Source: Albula goreensis (Eukaryota > Chordata > Actinopteri > Albuliformes > Albulidae). From it: a stretch of DNA of 64,000 nt. Shown piece after piece: positions 21,213 through 32,065 of this stretch (the stretch's first letter is position 1; the number at the start of each line of letters is the position of its first letter). Where the stretch lies: NCBI GenBank assembly GCA_022829145.1, contig CM040747.1, positions 38,828,052-38,892,051 on the forward strand, written 5' to 3'. The position numbers and the translations under genes were made by a program. The notes beneath the pieces are model-generated. The model saw only the letters and a list, made by a program, of their open reading frames with translations, did not search any database and had not been told where the DNA came from.

Positions 21213-22343
21213 ATGCCCATTTCCACTATCAGGGCAATAATTAAGAAATTTAAAGTAACTGGAGATGTTGAGAATTGGCCTGGAAGAGTACATTATGTCT
21301 ATATTGACCCCACATACAGTGAAGAGGATGGTTCGAATGGTCAAAGAATCTCCAAGGATCTCAGTTGGGGAATTGCAGACATTAGTTTGGTCTTGGGGTC
21401 AGAAACTCTCCCAAACTACAATCAGACTCCGCCTACATAAGCAGAGGTTGTTTGGGAGGGTTGCCAGAGAAAAGCCTCTGCTGTCATCAACCAACAAACT
21501 CAAGAACCTACAGAACATCACTGGAACTTTCAGTGGGACCATGTTCTATGGTCAGATGACACCAAAAAGAGCATTTTGGCAACAAACACCAGAGGTGGGT
21601 TTGGAGTAGACAGAAAAATAGACATGCAGAAAAGTATCTCATTCCCATGGTGGAGAATGGTGATAGATCTGTGATGTTGTGGGGCTGTTTTTCTTCCAAA
21701 GGCCCTCGACAACCTGTTCAGGAACATGGTATCATGGACTCCATCAAGTTCCAGTAGATATTAGATCAAAACCTGACTGCCTTAGCTAGGAAGTTTAAAC
21801 TGGGCCATGATCGGATCTTCTTGCATGACAATGATCCAAAGCACACCTCAAAATCAACACAAAAATGATTAATTGACCACAGAATCAAGGTTTTGCCATG
21901 ACCATCCCAGTCCCCTGACCTAAAGCCCATAGAAAACCTGTGGGATGAGCTGAAGAGGAGACTCCACAAGTGTGGACCTCAGAATCTGAAGGATATGGAG
22001 AGATTCTGTATAGAGGAATGGTCTCAGACCCCTTGCCATGTGTTCTCCAGTCTCATTAAGCATTATAGGAGAAGTGTCAGAGCAGTTATCTTGGCAAAGG
22101 GAGGCTGCACAAAGTATAAAATGAAGGGGTGCCAAATGTGGCGCACATGTTTTAGAGAAATTTATTTCATTTATTTATTTCATAATAAGATTGTGTTTTC
22201 TTTCAATCATTTTACTGCAAATAAAGGTTAGATTTTTGTGAATATTTTGAATTAAAGATCAAAAGAATAAACAAAAAATATTTTTTTTTACTGCCCATTT
22301 TGCTCATGTTTACCAGGGGTGCCAATATTTGTGGGCGGCACTG

Positions 22344-23305
22344 TATATCTCACTGATGCTACTGTTTCCATTCAAAGAGTGTTTCCATTCTATGGCATGG
22401 AGCAATGTTGCCAAGATTTGCTCAGTGAAAACAATGGTTCTCTTTTGCCCTCTAGGGGTCGGTGATTGTTACAGCAGCTCTTGTGATCTACTCTGGAGTG
22501 GAGAATGCTGCCGTTCACTAATGTTCTGTAAAGAACTATCTTCTGCAGAACTACTTTGTGTTCAATAAAAGTACAAAAAATACAACTCATATTGGAACAC
22601 CTGTTGAATTTATTCCATTTGAATATCTCCAAACTTTAATCCCTTTCAGAATATTTGTCATAATAATATGCTCACGGTTGCACAGGAGTGCAAATCACAG
22701 GAAAATTACTTTTCAGGGTCTGAAAGGATATTTAGTGAGAGAAGTATTGTTATAACAAATGCATTCTAATAAAATAAGAAAATGTTCTTAATACTTTACT
22801 ATTAAAGAGGTGGAAGAAATGAATGGCCACCATGGAACAAGAACAGTCTTATGAAATGCGTGTTTATCATGGAGTGTGAATATGAGTGTGATTGTAACAC
22901 TACTTAGTGTTCTGTGTGAGAGCTCAGACAGGGAGCACTTCCATTGGGACACAGAGAGCGATGTGACTCAGCTGCTCAGGTTAATCCCAGGTCTCTCAGT
23001 GCTTATATGAGCCTGTTATTGGACAGCTGGGATGACTGCAGTGGAAAGTGCTGTCTGTGCAGGGCAGAGGCAGGGTAAACTTCCCACAGTGCCGTCACCA
23101 GTAACCTATCTGTCTACCAGGACACTGTGAGTGCAGCTAATGCAATGTGTCTGTGTTTAACCAGCCATGAACACTGGAGAGAACAGGCTCACACACACAG
23201 TAACCCAGCAGTGCCCCCTGTTGGATTTCACACTGCAGGACAGGGAGCGCCCCAGCAGGTAATGGTGCTTCCAATCCCACACCAGCAGAGCTGATAGTTT
23301 TGGTG
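22344..23305. other. Unassigned; diverged V-flank-like sequence
   Basis: Contains phrases seen upstream of V segments (for example TCTCACTGATGCTACTG near 22350), but no V exon, J segment or recombination signal with correct spacing was found. Confidence 0.35.
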
Positions 23306-23516
23306 CACTTTAAATCAGCACAGCAATGCTAAGTCACGATAGCATGCAATTCACACAGCACAGCAATGCTAAGTCAAAATAGCATGCCATTCACAGAGCT
23401 TGGCAATGCTAAGTCACTATAGCATGCTGATTCACACAGCACAGGGATGCTAAGTCACGATAGCATGCTAATTCACACAGCACAGCAATGCTAAGTCACT
23501 ATAGCATGCTAATTCA
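23306..23516. repeat. About 45-bp minisatellite, 5 copies
   Basis: The unit is CACAGCACAGCAATGCTAAG followed by TCACGATAGCATGCTAATT. Every copy contains TGCTAAGTCA and an AGCATGC palindrome. Confidence 0.9.
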
Positions 23517-24136
23517 TTTGAAACCAAAGGGGTGCTGTGCTAGCAGATGAGCACCCTCCCTCATCTCAGTCCTGTTCTGGGGAGGATGCAAAATGATCAG
23601 GACAGCTTCTCATGAAATGCAGAGTGACCACATTTAACAAAAAAAAATAGAAGTGAATTGTCGTTCTATCCTATATATTTTTTTCAGACTACGGTTTGCC
23701 CACAATAAAACAAGAAAATCTACATTTCCCATGTACCAATGGTGAGAAAATTACTCATTTACATAAATAGCTATCAAAAATCTTGTAAACCTGGAGGAAG
23801 ACAGCTATCTTCACCCTGAGCTCTCCCTAAATACCTTCCCTTCCAACACCCTTTTTACCTGCTCCAAACTGCCCCTGAGGCACAGGTGCATTCAACTGTC
23901 CTTCTGCTGCTGCTGAAGCTTCTGGAATTAATAAATAATCATTTAACAGCACATCACTTCATATAACAGCACCTATAAGATTAACCCAAATTAAGAATGA
24001 CCCCATTTATTTTGTTCATGTAAGTCTGATCATAAAATGTTCAAAAACATTGAAAATTGAATCCCAGTAAAATGCAGTATCAATCAAGGTTTTGAGTATG
24101 TACTTCAGCACCCCCTGCTGACCAATTATGTACCCA
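23517..24136. other. No gene recognised
   Basis: Unassigned intergenic DNA between the minisatellite and the Tigger-like element. Confidence 0.4.
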
Positions 24137-24667
24137 CAGTGTTCCCTCTCTGTATCGCGGATCTGCTTTCTCTCCCTCAGTACATCGCGGTTTTTTATGT
24201 ATATTATATGTAATCATATCTTGCGAAATTTTCACTCTATCGCGGATTTTTGCTGTGTTTAAAATTTAAAATTTTCCAATATTGTCATTATTTTCGTCAA
24301 AAAATAATCATTTTCTAGTCATTTTCTGTACACTTTGTGCTCTTGTGTTTTGTGAAAGTTTTGTAAAATTTGTGCCTAATTTCACGCCCTACAATGCCTC
24401 CTAAACGCCCTGCATCCACTCCAGCTTCTGGTATGCAACCAAAAGAACCAGGAGGATGTTAATGATTGTAAAGAAGGTAGAACAACATGTAAGAGTGTGG
24501 GAAAAGGTAATACAGTCTAGGGAGCGTTGATAACAGTGTGGGGGATGTTCGTAAAGGGTTAATATATACGTAAAAAATATAATAACTATCTTGCCTCTAC
24601 TTCGCGGTTTTTCTCATTTCGCGGGCGGTCTTGGAACGTACCTACCGCGATAGGAGAGGGATCACTG
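24137..24667 (+). mobile_element. Tigger/pogo-like transposon, internally deleted
   Basis: The ends are inverted repeats of the type CAGTGTTCCCTCTCTGTATC; the right end, read on the other strand, is CAGTGATCCCTCTCCTATCG. Internally, from 24394, a short frame begins MPPKRPASTPASG, resembling the N-terminus of Tigger transposases, and is soon cut off. It lies within an older repeat whose right-hand piece (24668-24710) matches the end of the coding fragment at 32.09-32.50 kb. Confidence 0.7.
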
Positions 24668-25041
24668 AACATGAAGAGTCCTCCTCTGACTCAGTATCTG
24701 TGTGAGCACAACTGGGGGACTGCAGAGTGAAAAGAAGCAGCAGCTGACATCACATGTTTCAGAGGAGCGCTCATGCTTTTCTGTGCTCTCTGGAGTTAAC
24801 GGAGATGGTAAAAATGATTATCTAGGCTTACTGATGTAACTGGGCATGACGGGCTGGGGAAAAGTGGGGGCACATTGCTTCACTGTATTATATTACAGAG
24901 TGTGAGAGTTAGTTTTGAACCTCAGAAACTCAGTGTGCTGGAGCAGAACCCCTCAGTGTCCCGGGTCAGTGCCTCCCCCCTCAGCACCTGCAGTCGGTCC
25001 CAGCTGCAGCAGTGCAGTCTCTGTGCAGTCTGAATGAGGGA
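24668..25041. repeat. 3' flank of V1, shared by all V units
   Basis: The last about 110 bp (24940-25041), running from the recombination signal to the GCTCCAGCACACTGAG side, are nearly identical at all V units. The part 24690-24940 matches 32505-32750, where the V segment itself has been lost. Confidence 0.8.
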
Positions 25042-25069
25042 GGTTTTTGTACGGCTCTCTATCACTGTG
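25042..25069 (-). other. V1 recombination signal, 12-bp spacer
   Basis: Minus strand: heptamer CACAGTG, spacer ATAGAGAGCCGT, nonamer ACAAAAACC, directly after the V1 exon. This is the kappa-type V arrangement. Confidence 0.95.
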
Positions 25070-25611
25070 TGAACACATAGCCACTGTGGTGACTCTGACA
25101 GTAGTAATCTCCTGCATCTTCAGCCTGGACTCCACTGATGGTCGAGGCCATTTCCTCTCCCACTGCCACTGAATCTAGAGGGCACTCCAGATACTCTCTC
25201 TGATGTGTATTTGATCAGGAGTTTGGGAGCTTCTCCAGATTTCTGCTGGTACCAGAAGAGACAGTACCTGGAGCTACTGGTACAGTCAATGGCACGACTG
25301 ACCTTACAGTCAATAGAGACTGACTGCCCCGTCTGGACTGACTGGGCTGGAGACTGAGTCAGAACCACCTGCCCCCAAGACTCTGCAGAGAGAGAGATTT
25401 ACTGTGTAAATAGCATTACTAAACATAATGTACACTTACAGATTTGAATCTACATGTATTACTATAAATTACAAAATTAATGTTTGACATTTTCTGTAGT
25501 TAGAGAATCATTTGAATTTGACAAAGTATTTCTCTCACCCTGAATGCAGAAAGCGAGTGCCCAGATGAAGATGGTGATAAAAGTCATTGTTGCTGTGGAT
25601 TCTGTTGCCAT
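25070..25611 (-). pseudogene. Ig light-chain V segment V1 (frameshifted)
   Basis: Leader exon 25611-25539 (73 nt, [20 protein letters not shown]...) has a GTGAG donor. The V exon runs from 25382 to 25070. FR1 reads [20 protein letters not shown] with Cys23, FR2 has [14 protein letters not shown], and FR3 has [10 protein letters not shown]. Compared with the sister segment V5, about 11 bases are missing near 25140 in FR3, so the frame is lost before the YYC motif, which is still readable in the shifted frame. Promoter, splice sites and recombination signal are intact. It could still be a gene-conversion donor or rearrange unproductively. It belongs to the same V family as V5. Confidence 0.9.
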
Positions 25612-25707
25612 GAAGGACAGCTCTCAGTCATCAAGTGTTAAACTCACAGGACTATAAACACTCCCAGAGCACTGAAGCATGTGCTGCCAATGCAAAGTGT
25701 CTTCTCT

Positions 25708-25715
25708 ATGCAAAT
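25708..25715 (-). promoter_or_regulatory. V1 promoter octamer
   Basis: Minus-strand ATTTGCAT, the VL orientation, 97 bp upstream of the leader ATG. A second near-match (CTTTGCAT) and a CATTGG element follow within 30 bp, and a TATA-like TTTATAG lies at 25652-25659. Confidence 0.85.
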
Positions 25716-25729
25716 GGTCTTCCTGGGTA

Positions 25730-26747
25730 CAGCAGGCACTTGTAGCCCAGCAGTGCTGTGGAGGCAGACTAGGGCTTATGGGCTGTGACACAGACAGAGC
25801 AGTTTAACGTCCCCAGAGACAGACCAGGGTCAAAGTCCCAGTGCCCCATCAATGGGTCAGCACAAACACATGACTAACTCTGTGCTGCCAAATGCTGCTG
25901 TTCCCATTCAAAGTGTTCCAGAAACCATCATTTTCTTTAATTACAAAAGTTTTTAAATTACATCTTTAAACCTCTTACTCAAAACTTCCAAACTAAATAA
26001 GGTGACCACCTATTCCCATTGAACCACCGGTGGGTCATCCAGACAGACGGCGGTTCCACATGTTTGTGTTTCCATTAAAGATTTCAAGATTCTGTCTAAC
26101 AGAGTTACAGCTTTTAATGTCAGAGAATGAAAACTATATCTATTTGAATGATGTGTGCACATATCCCTTTCATCTCTCTTATCACTCACATATGAATTGG
26201 CAATATGACACGGTTTGTAAATGAGGTACCAGGACTTGAGCTTCTGTGAAATTCGGCCCTCTAGTGCCGGTGCTTCTGCATCGCTTCCGATGAGCAGCTT
26301 ATTTAGCTTTGCAGAACCAGATGGGTGGCGGCTTGATCCAAGTGATGAAATTAAGCACTGAAAAGCCCAACAGTGCAGCACAGACACTGGGCATGAACTG
26401 AGCACTCATACAAAAATATTTTATCACACCTTTGATGGGTGTGAATGGGCTGAGGGATTGGCAGTGGATGGGCGTTTCTCCCCATGCTATTTGACCCACA
26501 ACACGGCATCTGCTCGTTTTCACTACTGACTTCATCCCCTTGTCTGGACCTGAGCTTCTTCAAGAGAATTCGGTGCTGAGATACAAACTCCAAACGACTG
26601 TTCAGGAGCTGGAGTTGAATGGCTTTGGTGAGGAAGGCCTTTTCAGCTGGTCTCTGGGGGAACGACGGTCGGTGAATGATTGAGAGGTCATGTGATGGCC
26701 AAGAGCCTCGCCAAAGTTCTACAATAAGGAAGGAGAGAAAGTTCTGC
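25730..26747. other. V1 upstream flank and unassigned DNA
   Basis: 25790-26215 is a duplicate of the V4 upstream flank (43255-43668). 26216-26747 has no recognised gene. Confidence 0.5.
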
Positions 26748-26822
26748 CGTCCCTGGGTGGGCTCGAACCACCGACCTTTCAGTTAACAGCCAAATGCACT
26801 AGACATATTGCACCACAGAGAC
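26748..26822 (-). tRNA. tRNA-Asn(GTT)-like sequence, probably a pseudogene
   Basis: The minus strand folds as a tRNA: acceptor GTCTCTG pairs with CAGGGAC, the anticodon loop is CTGTTAA (anticodon GTT), and the T arm has GGTTCGAGCC. The D loop lacks the conserved GG and has one extra base, and several stem positions show C-to-T changes against vertebrate tRNA-Asn. No run of four T follows within 30 bases. It is most likely a decayed gene copy from a tRNA cluster. Confidence 0.6.
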
Positions 26823-27069
26823 TGCGTTGCACCCCTTCTTTTGGCCTGCATTTAACAGAGTAACATATTGGGAGGGCCCTCAGCATGAACAGGGTAAAAA
26901 GGGTTAAGTGCATGTAATATAAATGAATTGTTTTGCTAAAGATGACCCTGTCCAAACTTATGTGTGCATCTGGTGGAAAAGTACTGGGGCAACTAGAAGA
27001 GATTGTGCAGAGAACAAGATGTTTTGCAAAACTGTACCACGGTTGTCTTGAGGAGAAGAACAGCTATTC

Positions 27070-28375
27070 AAAATTCAAGATTTCTTTATTGTCATTTTTC
27101 TTGCACTTACATTCAATCAACAATGAAGTACCGTTCCTCCTAGGGCAACAGTGTACATAAATTAAAATAGAGAATTAAAAGAGCTTTTATAAAAAGATTT
27201 GTATAAAATTTAAAAAATACAATAAGCAATAAACAGATAAACATGTAGCTATACACAATACACAAAACACATACACACAATACAACCCAATACACATGGT
27301 GCACCAAAGAAGAAAAGAAAATTAGCAGGATATCTGGAGGGGAATAGCAGCATATACTGTAAATTACCTTTGTCTATACAAAAAGTGCATTGTGCAGTGT
27401 GAAAATGGCGCTAGTGGAGAGAAGTGTCTGGTACTATGGGGAGTTTATGGTTTAGTGGTGGAGGGGGGTGCAAGAATGTTTATGATCCTCACAGCCTGGC
27501 GTATGAAGCTGTTTAGAAACCTGCTGGTCCTGGTACGGATACTTCTGTACCTCTTCCCAGATGGCAGGAGGGAAAGCAGGCTGTGGGAGGGGTGGTCGGG
27601 TCCTTGGTGATGCTGGAGGCTCTGTGGGTGCAGCGCTGGTTGAAGATCTCCAGCAGGGAGGGGAGAGGGACACCAATGACCTTCCCAGCTGTTCTCACTA
27701 TCCTGCTCAGCTGTTTCTGTTTGGAGGTTTTGCACTTTCAGAACCAGGCAGTGATACGAAAGGTCAGAACACTTTCAATGGTGCCCCTGGAGAAGGTGGT
27801 GTGGGCCGAAATGGGGACACTGGCCTGTTGGGCCTTCTTGACGATGGCCATGGTGTTGCTGGTCGAGGTCAGGTCGTTTGCCATGTACGCTCCCAGGAAA
27901 TTGATGCTACCCACCCTCTCCACAATCGCACCATCTACGGTCAGCAGGGGTGGTGGTCCGTGCGGGCCATCCTGAAGTCGATGATCATCTCCTTGGTCTT
28001 GTCGACATTCAGGGAGAGGTTGTGTCTGTTGCGCCACGCTGTCAGCTGCTCCACCTCCATCCTGTATGCTGACTCATCACCTTTGCTGATGAGACCCACA
28101 ACTGTCGTGTCATCAGTGAACTTGATGATGTGGTTGTTGCTGAATCTGGCAGTACAGTCGTGGGTCAGCAGGGTGAACAGCAGGGGGCTCAGGACGCAGC
28201 TCTGGGGTGAGCCTGTGCTCACTGAGGTGGTACCTGATGTGTGGCTGCAGACTCTGACTGTCTGCTGCCTTTGTGTCTGGAAGTCCAGGGTCCAGTTACA
28301 GGTGGCAGTATCCACATCCAGCTTCTCCACCAGTTGCTGTGGTATGATGGTACTGATAAATACATAAATCTGTCA
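27070..28375 (-). mobile_element. LINE, 5'-truncated (CR1/L2/Rex1-like RT), copy 1
   Basis: Minus-strand frames 28330-27941, 28037-27738 and 27735-27445 carry an RT C-terminal half: [19 protein letters not shown], the catalytic box as FTDD (FADD in copy 2), LSLNVDKTKEMIIDFR, a GAIVERVGSINFLG block and the tail block LLPSGKRYRSIRTR. The 3' end shows the CAAGATTTCTTTATTGTCAT tail. Frames are broken. It lies in the 3' flank of the V2 unit and was copied with it. Confidence 0.8.
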
Positions 28376-28990
28376 CAGAGAAATCTGCATTTTCAAACTC
28401 CAATGCCCTGTCAGTCTCTCCCAAAATGAAGAGAGAGCCTCCATCTCTGATCAGCACTATGGGCAGTTATGTAATTCTCTGTGGGGCTGTGGGACTCAGT
28501 AAGGACTGCATCAGACACCAAAGTGTGTTCTCCATTCCACTGTTATGACAGGGTAGATGTATATGGATATGCAGGAGTGGTCTGTCTCCATCTAGTGGTC
28601 AGTACATGTAATGGCAGCTTGTATAATGTGTGTTGAAGGAAAGACCTCTGGACTGTCCTGGACAGAGAGTTCACTGTTAGTCTTTCCACAGATATGTTAT
28701 GTACAACTACAATACATTCAAAACATTATAATATAATACAAAATGGCATTTCACTGATTGATCGGGCAGATTTGAATTGCATTCATTGTCATTTCAATTT
28801 GAAATAACTAACCTCTCAAGGCTTGGATATCCTGACCTTAAATTCAGTCTTAGTATATATTTTTATTAGTTGCATGAGAGTTTATTGACCCATTGAAGCC
28901 CTCAGTGTCCCGGGTCAGTGCCTCCCCCCTCAGCACCTGCAGTAGGTCCCAGCTGCAGCAGTGCAGTCTCTGTGCAGTCTGACTGAGGGA
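28376..28990. repeat. V2 3' flank, duplicated at V5 and at the window end
   Basis: 28383-28910 matches 44315-44850 and 63440-63940, running up to the common flank next to the recombination signal. Confidence 0.8.
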
Positions 28991-29018
28991 GGTTTTTGTA
29001 CGGCTCTCTATCACTGTG
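28991..29018 (-). other. V2 recombination signal, 12-bp spacer
   Basis: CACAGTG, 12-bp spacer, ACAAAAACC on the minus strand, identical to the V1 signal. Confidence 0.95.
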
Positions 29019-29593
29019 TGAACACCCAGCTACTGCTGATCACATGGTAACTCTGACAGTAGTAATCTCCTGCATCTTCAGCCTGGACTCCACTGATGGT
29101 CAGAGTGAAGTCACTCCCATAATAAGCTCTACTGCCAGTGAAGCGGACAGGAATCCCTGAGCTATGCTGTCTTTAGCTTTCTGTTGATACCAGTTAAAAA
29201 CATAGTTTCCTTTGTTAGAGCTGTAATATACTTCAGGGCTGGGTTTACAGCTCAGACTGATCGTCTCTCCTGGAACTGCAGTTTTCACAGCAGGAGTCTG
29301 AGTCAATGTCACCTGTCCTGTGCATTCTGAAGAGAGGAATCAACAAACAACCACATTATCCTACTATAACCACATCACATACATACTGAATATCACCTAC
29401 TGAATTAACCTGTGGCTTTCACATGGATAAATATTTGTCAGTGACAGGTCATTTTTCATTTTACATGACATCTAAATGAAAATAGCATGAAAATGCAACA
29501 AAAAAAAATTGAGTACTCACCCTGACTGCAGAAAGCGAGAGCCCAGATGAAGATGGTGATAAAAGTCATTGTTGCTGTGGGTTCCGTTGCCAT
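29019..29593 (-). pseudogene. Ig light-chain V segment V2 (deleted in FR2/CDR2)
   Basis: Leader exon 29593-29521 is intact with a GTGAG donor; the V exon is 29326-29019. FR1 (GQVTLTQTPAVKTAVPGETI) keeps Cys23, and CDR1 is long (VYYSSNKGNY). After WYQQKAK about 29 bases covering the end of FR2 and the start of CDR2 are missing, shifting the frame. FR3 through DYYC is still readable in the other frame. Promoter and recombination signal are intact. It is related to the V3/V4/V6/V7 family but is the most divergent member. Confidence 0.9.
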
Positions 29594-29689
29594 GAAGGAC
29601 AGCTCTCAGTCATCAAGTGTTAAACTCACAGGACTATAAACACTCCCAGAGCACTGAAGCATGTGCTGCCAATGCAAAGTGTCTTCTCT

Positions 29690-29697
29690 ATGCAAAT
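29690..29697 (-). promoter_or_regulatory. V2 promoter octamer
   Basis: Minus-strand ATTTGCAT, 97 bp upstream of the V2 ATG, within the promoter block shared by V1-V7. Confidence 0.85.
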
Positions 29698-29814
29698 GGT
29701 CTTCCTGGGTACAGCAGGCACTTGTAGCCCAGCCACTGTCTCTCTGATACCAAATGCAGATTTTTCCTTTCAGAGTGTTCCAGAATAATCCATCTTAAGT
29801 GATTTTAAAGTGAT

Positions 29815-30297
29815 TTGCCCATTGTGTTTGACCACCTCCTCCCATTGGCCCATTGTGTTTGAACACCTCCTCCCATTGGCCCATTGTGTGTGACCACCTA
29901 CTGCCATTGGCCCATTGTGTTTGACCACCTCCTCCCATTGGCCCATTGTGTTTGACCACCTCCTCCAATTGGCCCATTCTGTGTGACCACCTACTGCCAT
30001 TGGCCCATTGTGAGTGACCACCTACTGCCATTAGCATGCTAACTGTGACCACCGACTGCCATTTGCCTGTTGTGTGTGAACACATCCTCCCATTGCTTTG
30101 TTGTTTGTGACTACCTACTCCCATTGGCCTGTTGTGTGTGACCACCTTCTCCCATTGGCCTGTTGTGTTTGACCACCTCCTCCCATTGGCCCAGTATGTG
30201 TAGCCACCTCCTCCCATTGGTTTAGTGTGTGTGACCACCTCCTCCCATTGGCCCATTGTGTGTGACCAACTCCTCCCATTGGCCCTGTGGTGGCTCA
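29815..30297. repeat. 30-bp minisatellite, about 16 copies
   Basis: The unit is GACCACCTCCTCCCATTGGC followed by CCATTGTGTT, with substitutions. It is open on the minus strand as a decapeptide-like repeat, but there is no sign of a gene. Confidence 0.9.
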
Positions 30298-30944
30298 TCC
30301 TGACAAATATGTGAATATCTCAGTGATGCCACAGGCAAGTGTTTCCACTCAAAGAGACCCAGAATCTTTCTAACAGAGTCAACATTTCAAATCTCACAGG
30401 ATTAAATTTTTGCCAAATTTCTTGAATATGTGTGCAAATATCTCTGTGATCTTATTCTAAAATTCTACATCATTTCAGGAAAGGGTATTCTTATGAAGTT
30501 GAATTTCTCTTTTAAAGATTATTATTTTATGGAATGGCAATGTATTTTTATTTATGTCAGTTCATTAACAAATTGAGAATAACTTTTAGGTTTTACTGCA
30601 TATTTGTATAATAGTAAGAGCATGTTTGCCTGGGTCTACTGAATCCAGTGAGGTGCAAACATTGGATATGCTATGCAGGTACAATAGACTGTAAGTTTCC
30701 ACATAAAACGAGTACAAATAAAACTACATTTAGAGTTTCTTGAAGAGATGTGTATTTATGTATTGTCATGTGTGGTGCTGTACGATAAGGTGTAAAACAG
30801 GTCCACCCCACAGAAAGACAAATATGATAGACCATGATAACCATTCACTGCAAGGTAAAAGTGACCAGTGCATAAGTGTGGTCATGGTTCATTTAGTTGG
30901 CAAGCTACAGCATGGGTAAGTAGCATAAATCAGGTAAAGGTTTA

Positions 30945-31007
<63 letters not shown>

Positions 31008-31354
31008 AATTATTGTTATGATTATTATTCTTGCTGTTGGTAGTGATACTGGTATTTGTTTATAAAGGATATACGTTTATTATTATATCACTATATTTAT
31101 GATTATTATTTCATCATCATTGTGAATGTATAATTATCCACAGGGCATTACTGTAGTAATAATACTACTGGTCAATCTTGTTGTGCTTCACCATACCTGT
31201 ATTAATATATTGTTATTCTGCTACAAGTCATAACTTAGAATACCAAAGCTAACATAGCAAAACCAGAGCATCCATGTAAGAAAACCTTAGTAACCACCTA
31301 TCATGCTATAGAAACTGCCCAGAAATATCCTTAGAACCACACAGAACGCCAGAA
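30298..31354. repeat. Unassigned DNA with a (GAT)n microsatellite
   Basis: (GAT)n with about 18 units at 30950-31006, followed by ATT-rich sequence. No gene was seen. Confidence 0.8.
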
Positions 31355-32065
31355 CATTTAGAACATAGAATTGGACAGAATTCACATCATTCTGTTTCCC
31401 AGCAACAGTAGTAAGTTCAAGTGGTTTAGAATTTTCAGTATTTCAGCCTCTATGATGTCACAAAAGGAATGTTCTTAAAATACAAACAGCTATAAATTAA
31501 TATGTCACTTGGACTTGTCATTGATTGCAACTATATCTTACCAAAATTTACCAGTCACTTAGTATAGTAGAGAACAATATTGTGTTCCACCACTATTTTC
31601 TTGGACAGTTACATCCTTCGGACTTGTAAGTAGATACCTCAAGCTTTTCCTCAAATGCAGTGTCTCTTTGTCATTACTGTACTTCAAAATTAATTGATCA
31701 GTTCTGTGCCTGAATCTAACAGATAAGCAATAGAAATTACAGGAGTTTTAATGTTTTACCTTTATATCGCTAATTAACAAGCCAGCTATGTATGGTAACT
31801 CAAGTAAGAGTGTCATATCATATATGAGAATGGTCAATGTTGGTTCAAACTTGTTTTGCCTTAAGGTGCTAGTATTTCTATACTGAATTAATTTCACTTC
31901 ACACGTAATTGGGATAAAAGTAGCATTATGAAATAAAAGTTTAATTTTTAATTGTAACAGATTGCTTGAAAAAAGCCATTTGGAAATAAAATGTATCAGT
32001 ATGAAATAAAGATCAAATAATTCATTCCTACATCATTATTGAGTAAAATTTAAACATGATAATGA
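31355..32065 (+). repeat. Interspersed repeat family R1, copy at 31.4 kb
   Basis: Matches 37095-37755 and 48180-48825 in the same orientation and 18480-18780 in inverse orientation; it starts near AGAATTGGACAGAATTCACA and ends near TAAAATTTAAACATGATAAT. There is no coding sequence. Confidence 0.75.

Larger units (their letters stand above)
19797..22343 (+). mobile_element. Tc1-like transposon with two nested insertions
   Basis: The right end reads GGGGTGCCAATATTTGTGGG...CACTG, followed by TA at 22344. The about 190-bp left inverted repeat (19797-19945) mirrors 22125-22300 and has lost its outermost bases. The transposase remnant is on the plus strand. The helix-turn-helix region is at 21213-21520. 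After a frameshift come LWSDDT (about 21550), DNDPKHTS (about 21827) and SPDLKPIENLW (about 21913), i.e. the DD34E triad. In-frame stops make it inactive. Removing the insertions at 20093-20858 and 20978-21212 restores roughly the usual Tc1 length. Confidence 0.85.

Noticed and set aside
23080-23140. CACAGTG and CACTGTG heptamers resembling recombination signals
   Set aside because: No nonamer at 12 or 23 bp and no V or J coding sequence beside them.
24953-25135. Small open frame repeated 3' of V segments (also at 42401, 44851 and 57273)
   Set aside because: It spans the recombination signal and flank; it recurs only because the flank is duplicated.
29770-30298. Minus-strand frames of 83 and 167 codons
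   Set aside because: Products of the 30-bp minisatellite.
30868-31065. Open frame with a poly-Met run
   Set aside because: Translation of the (GAT)n microsatellite.
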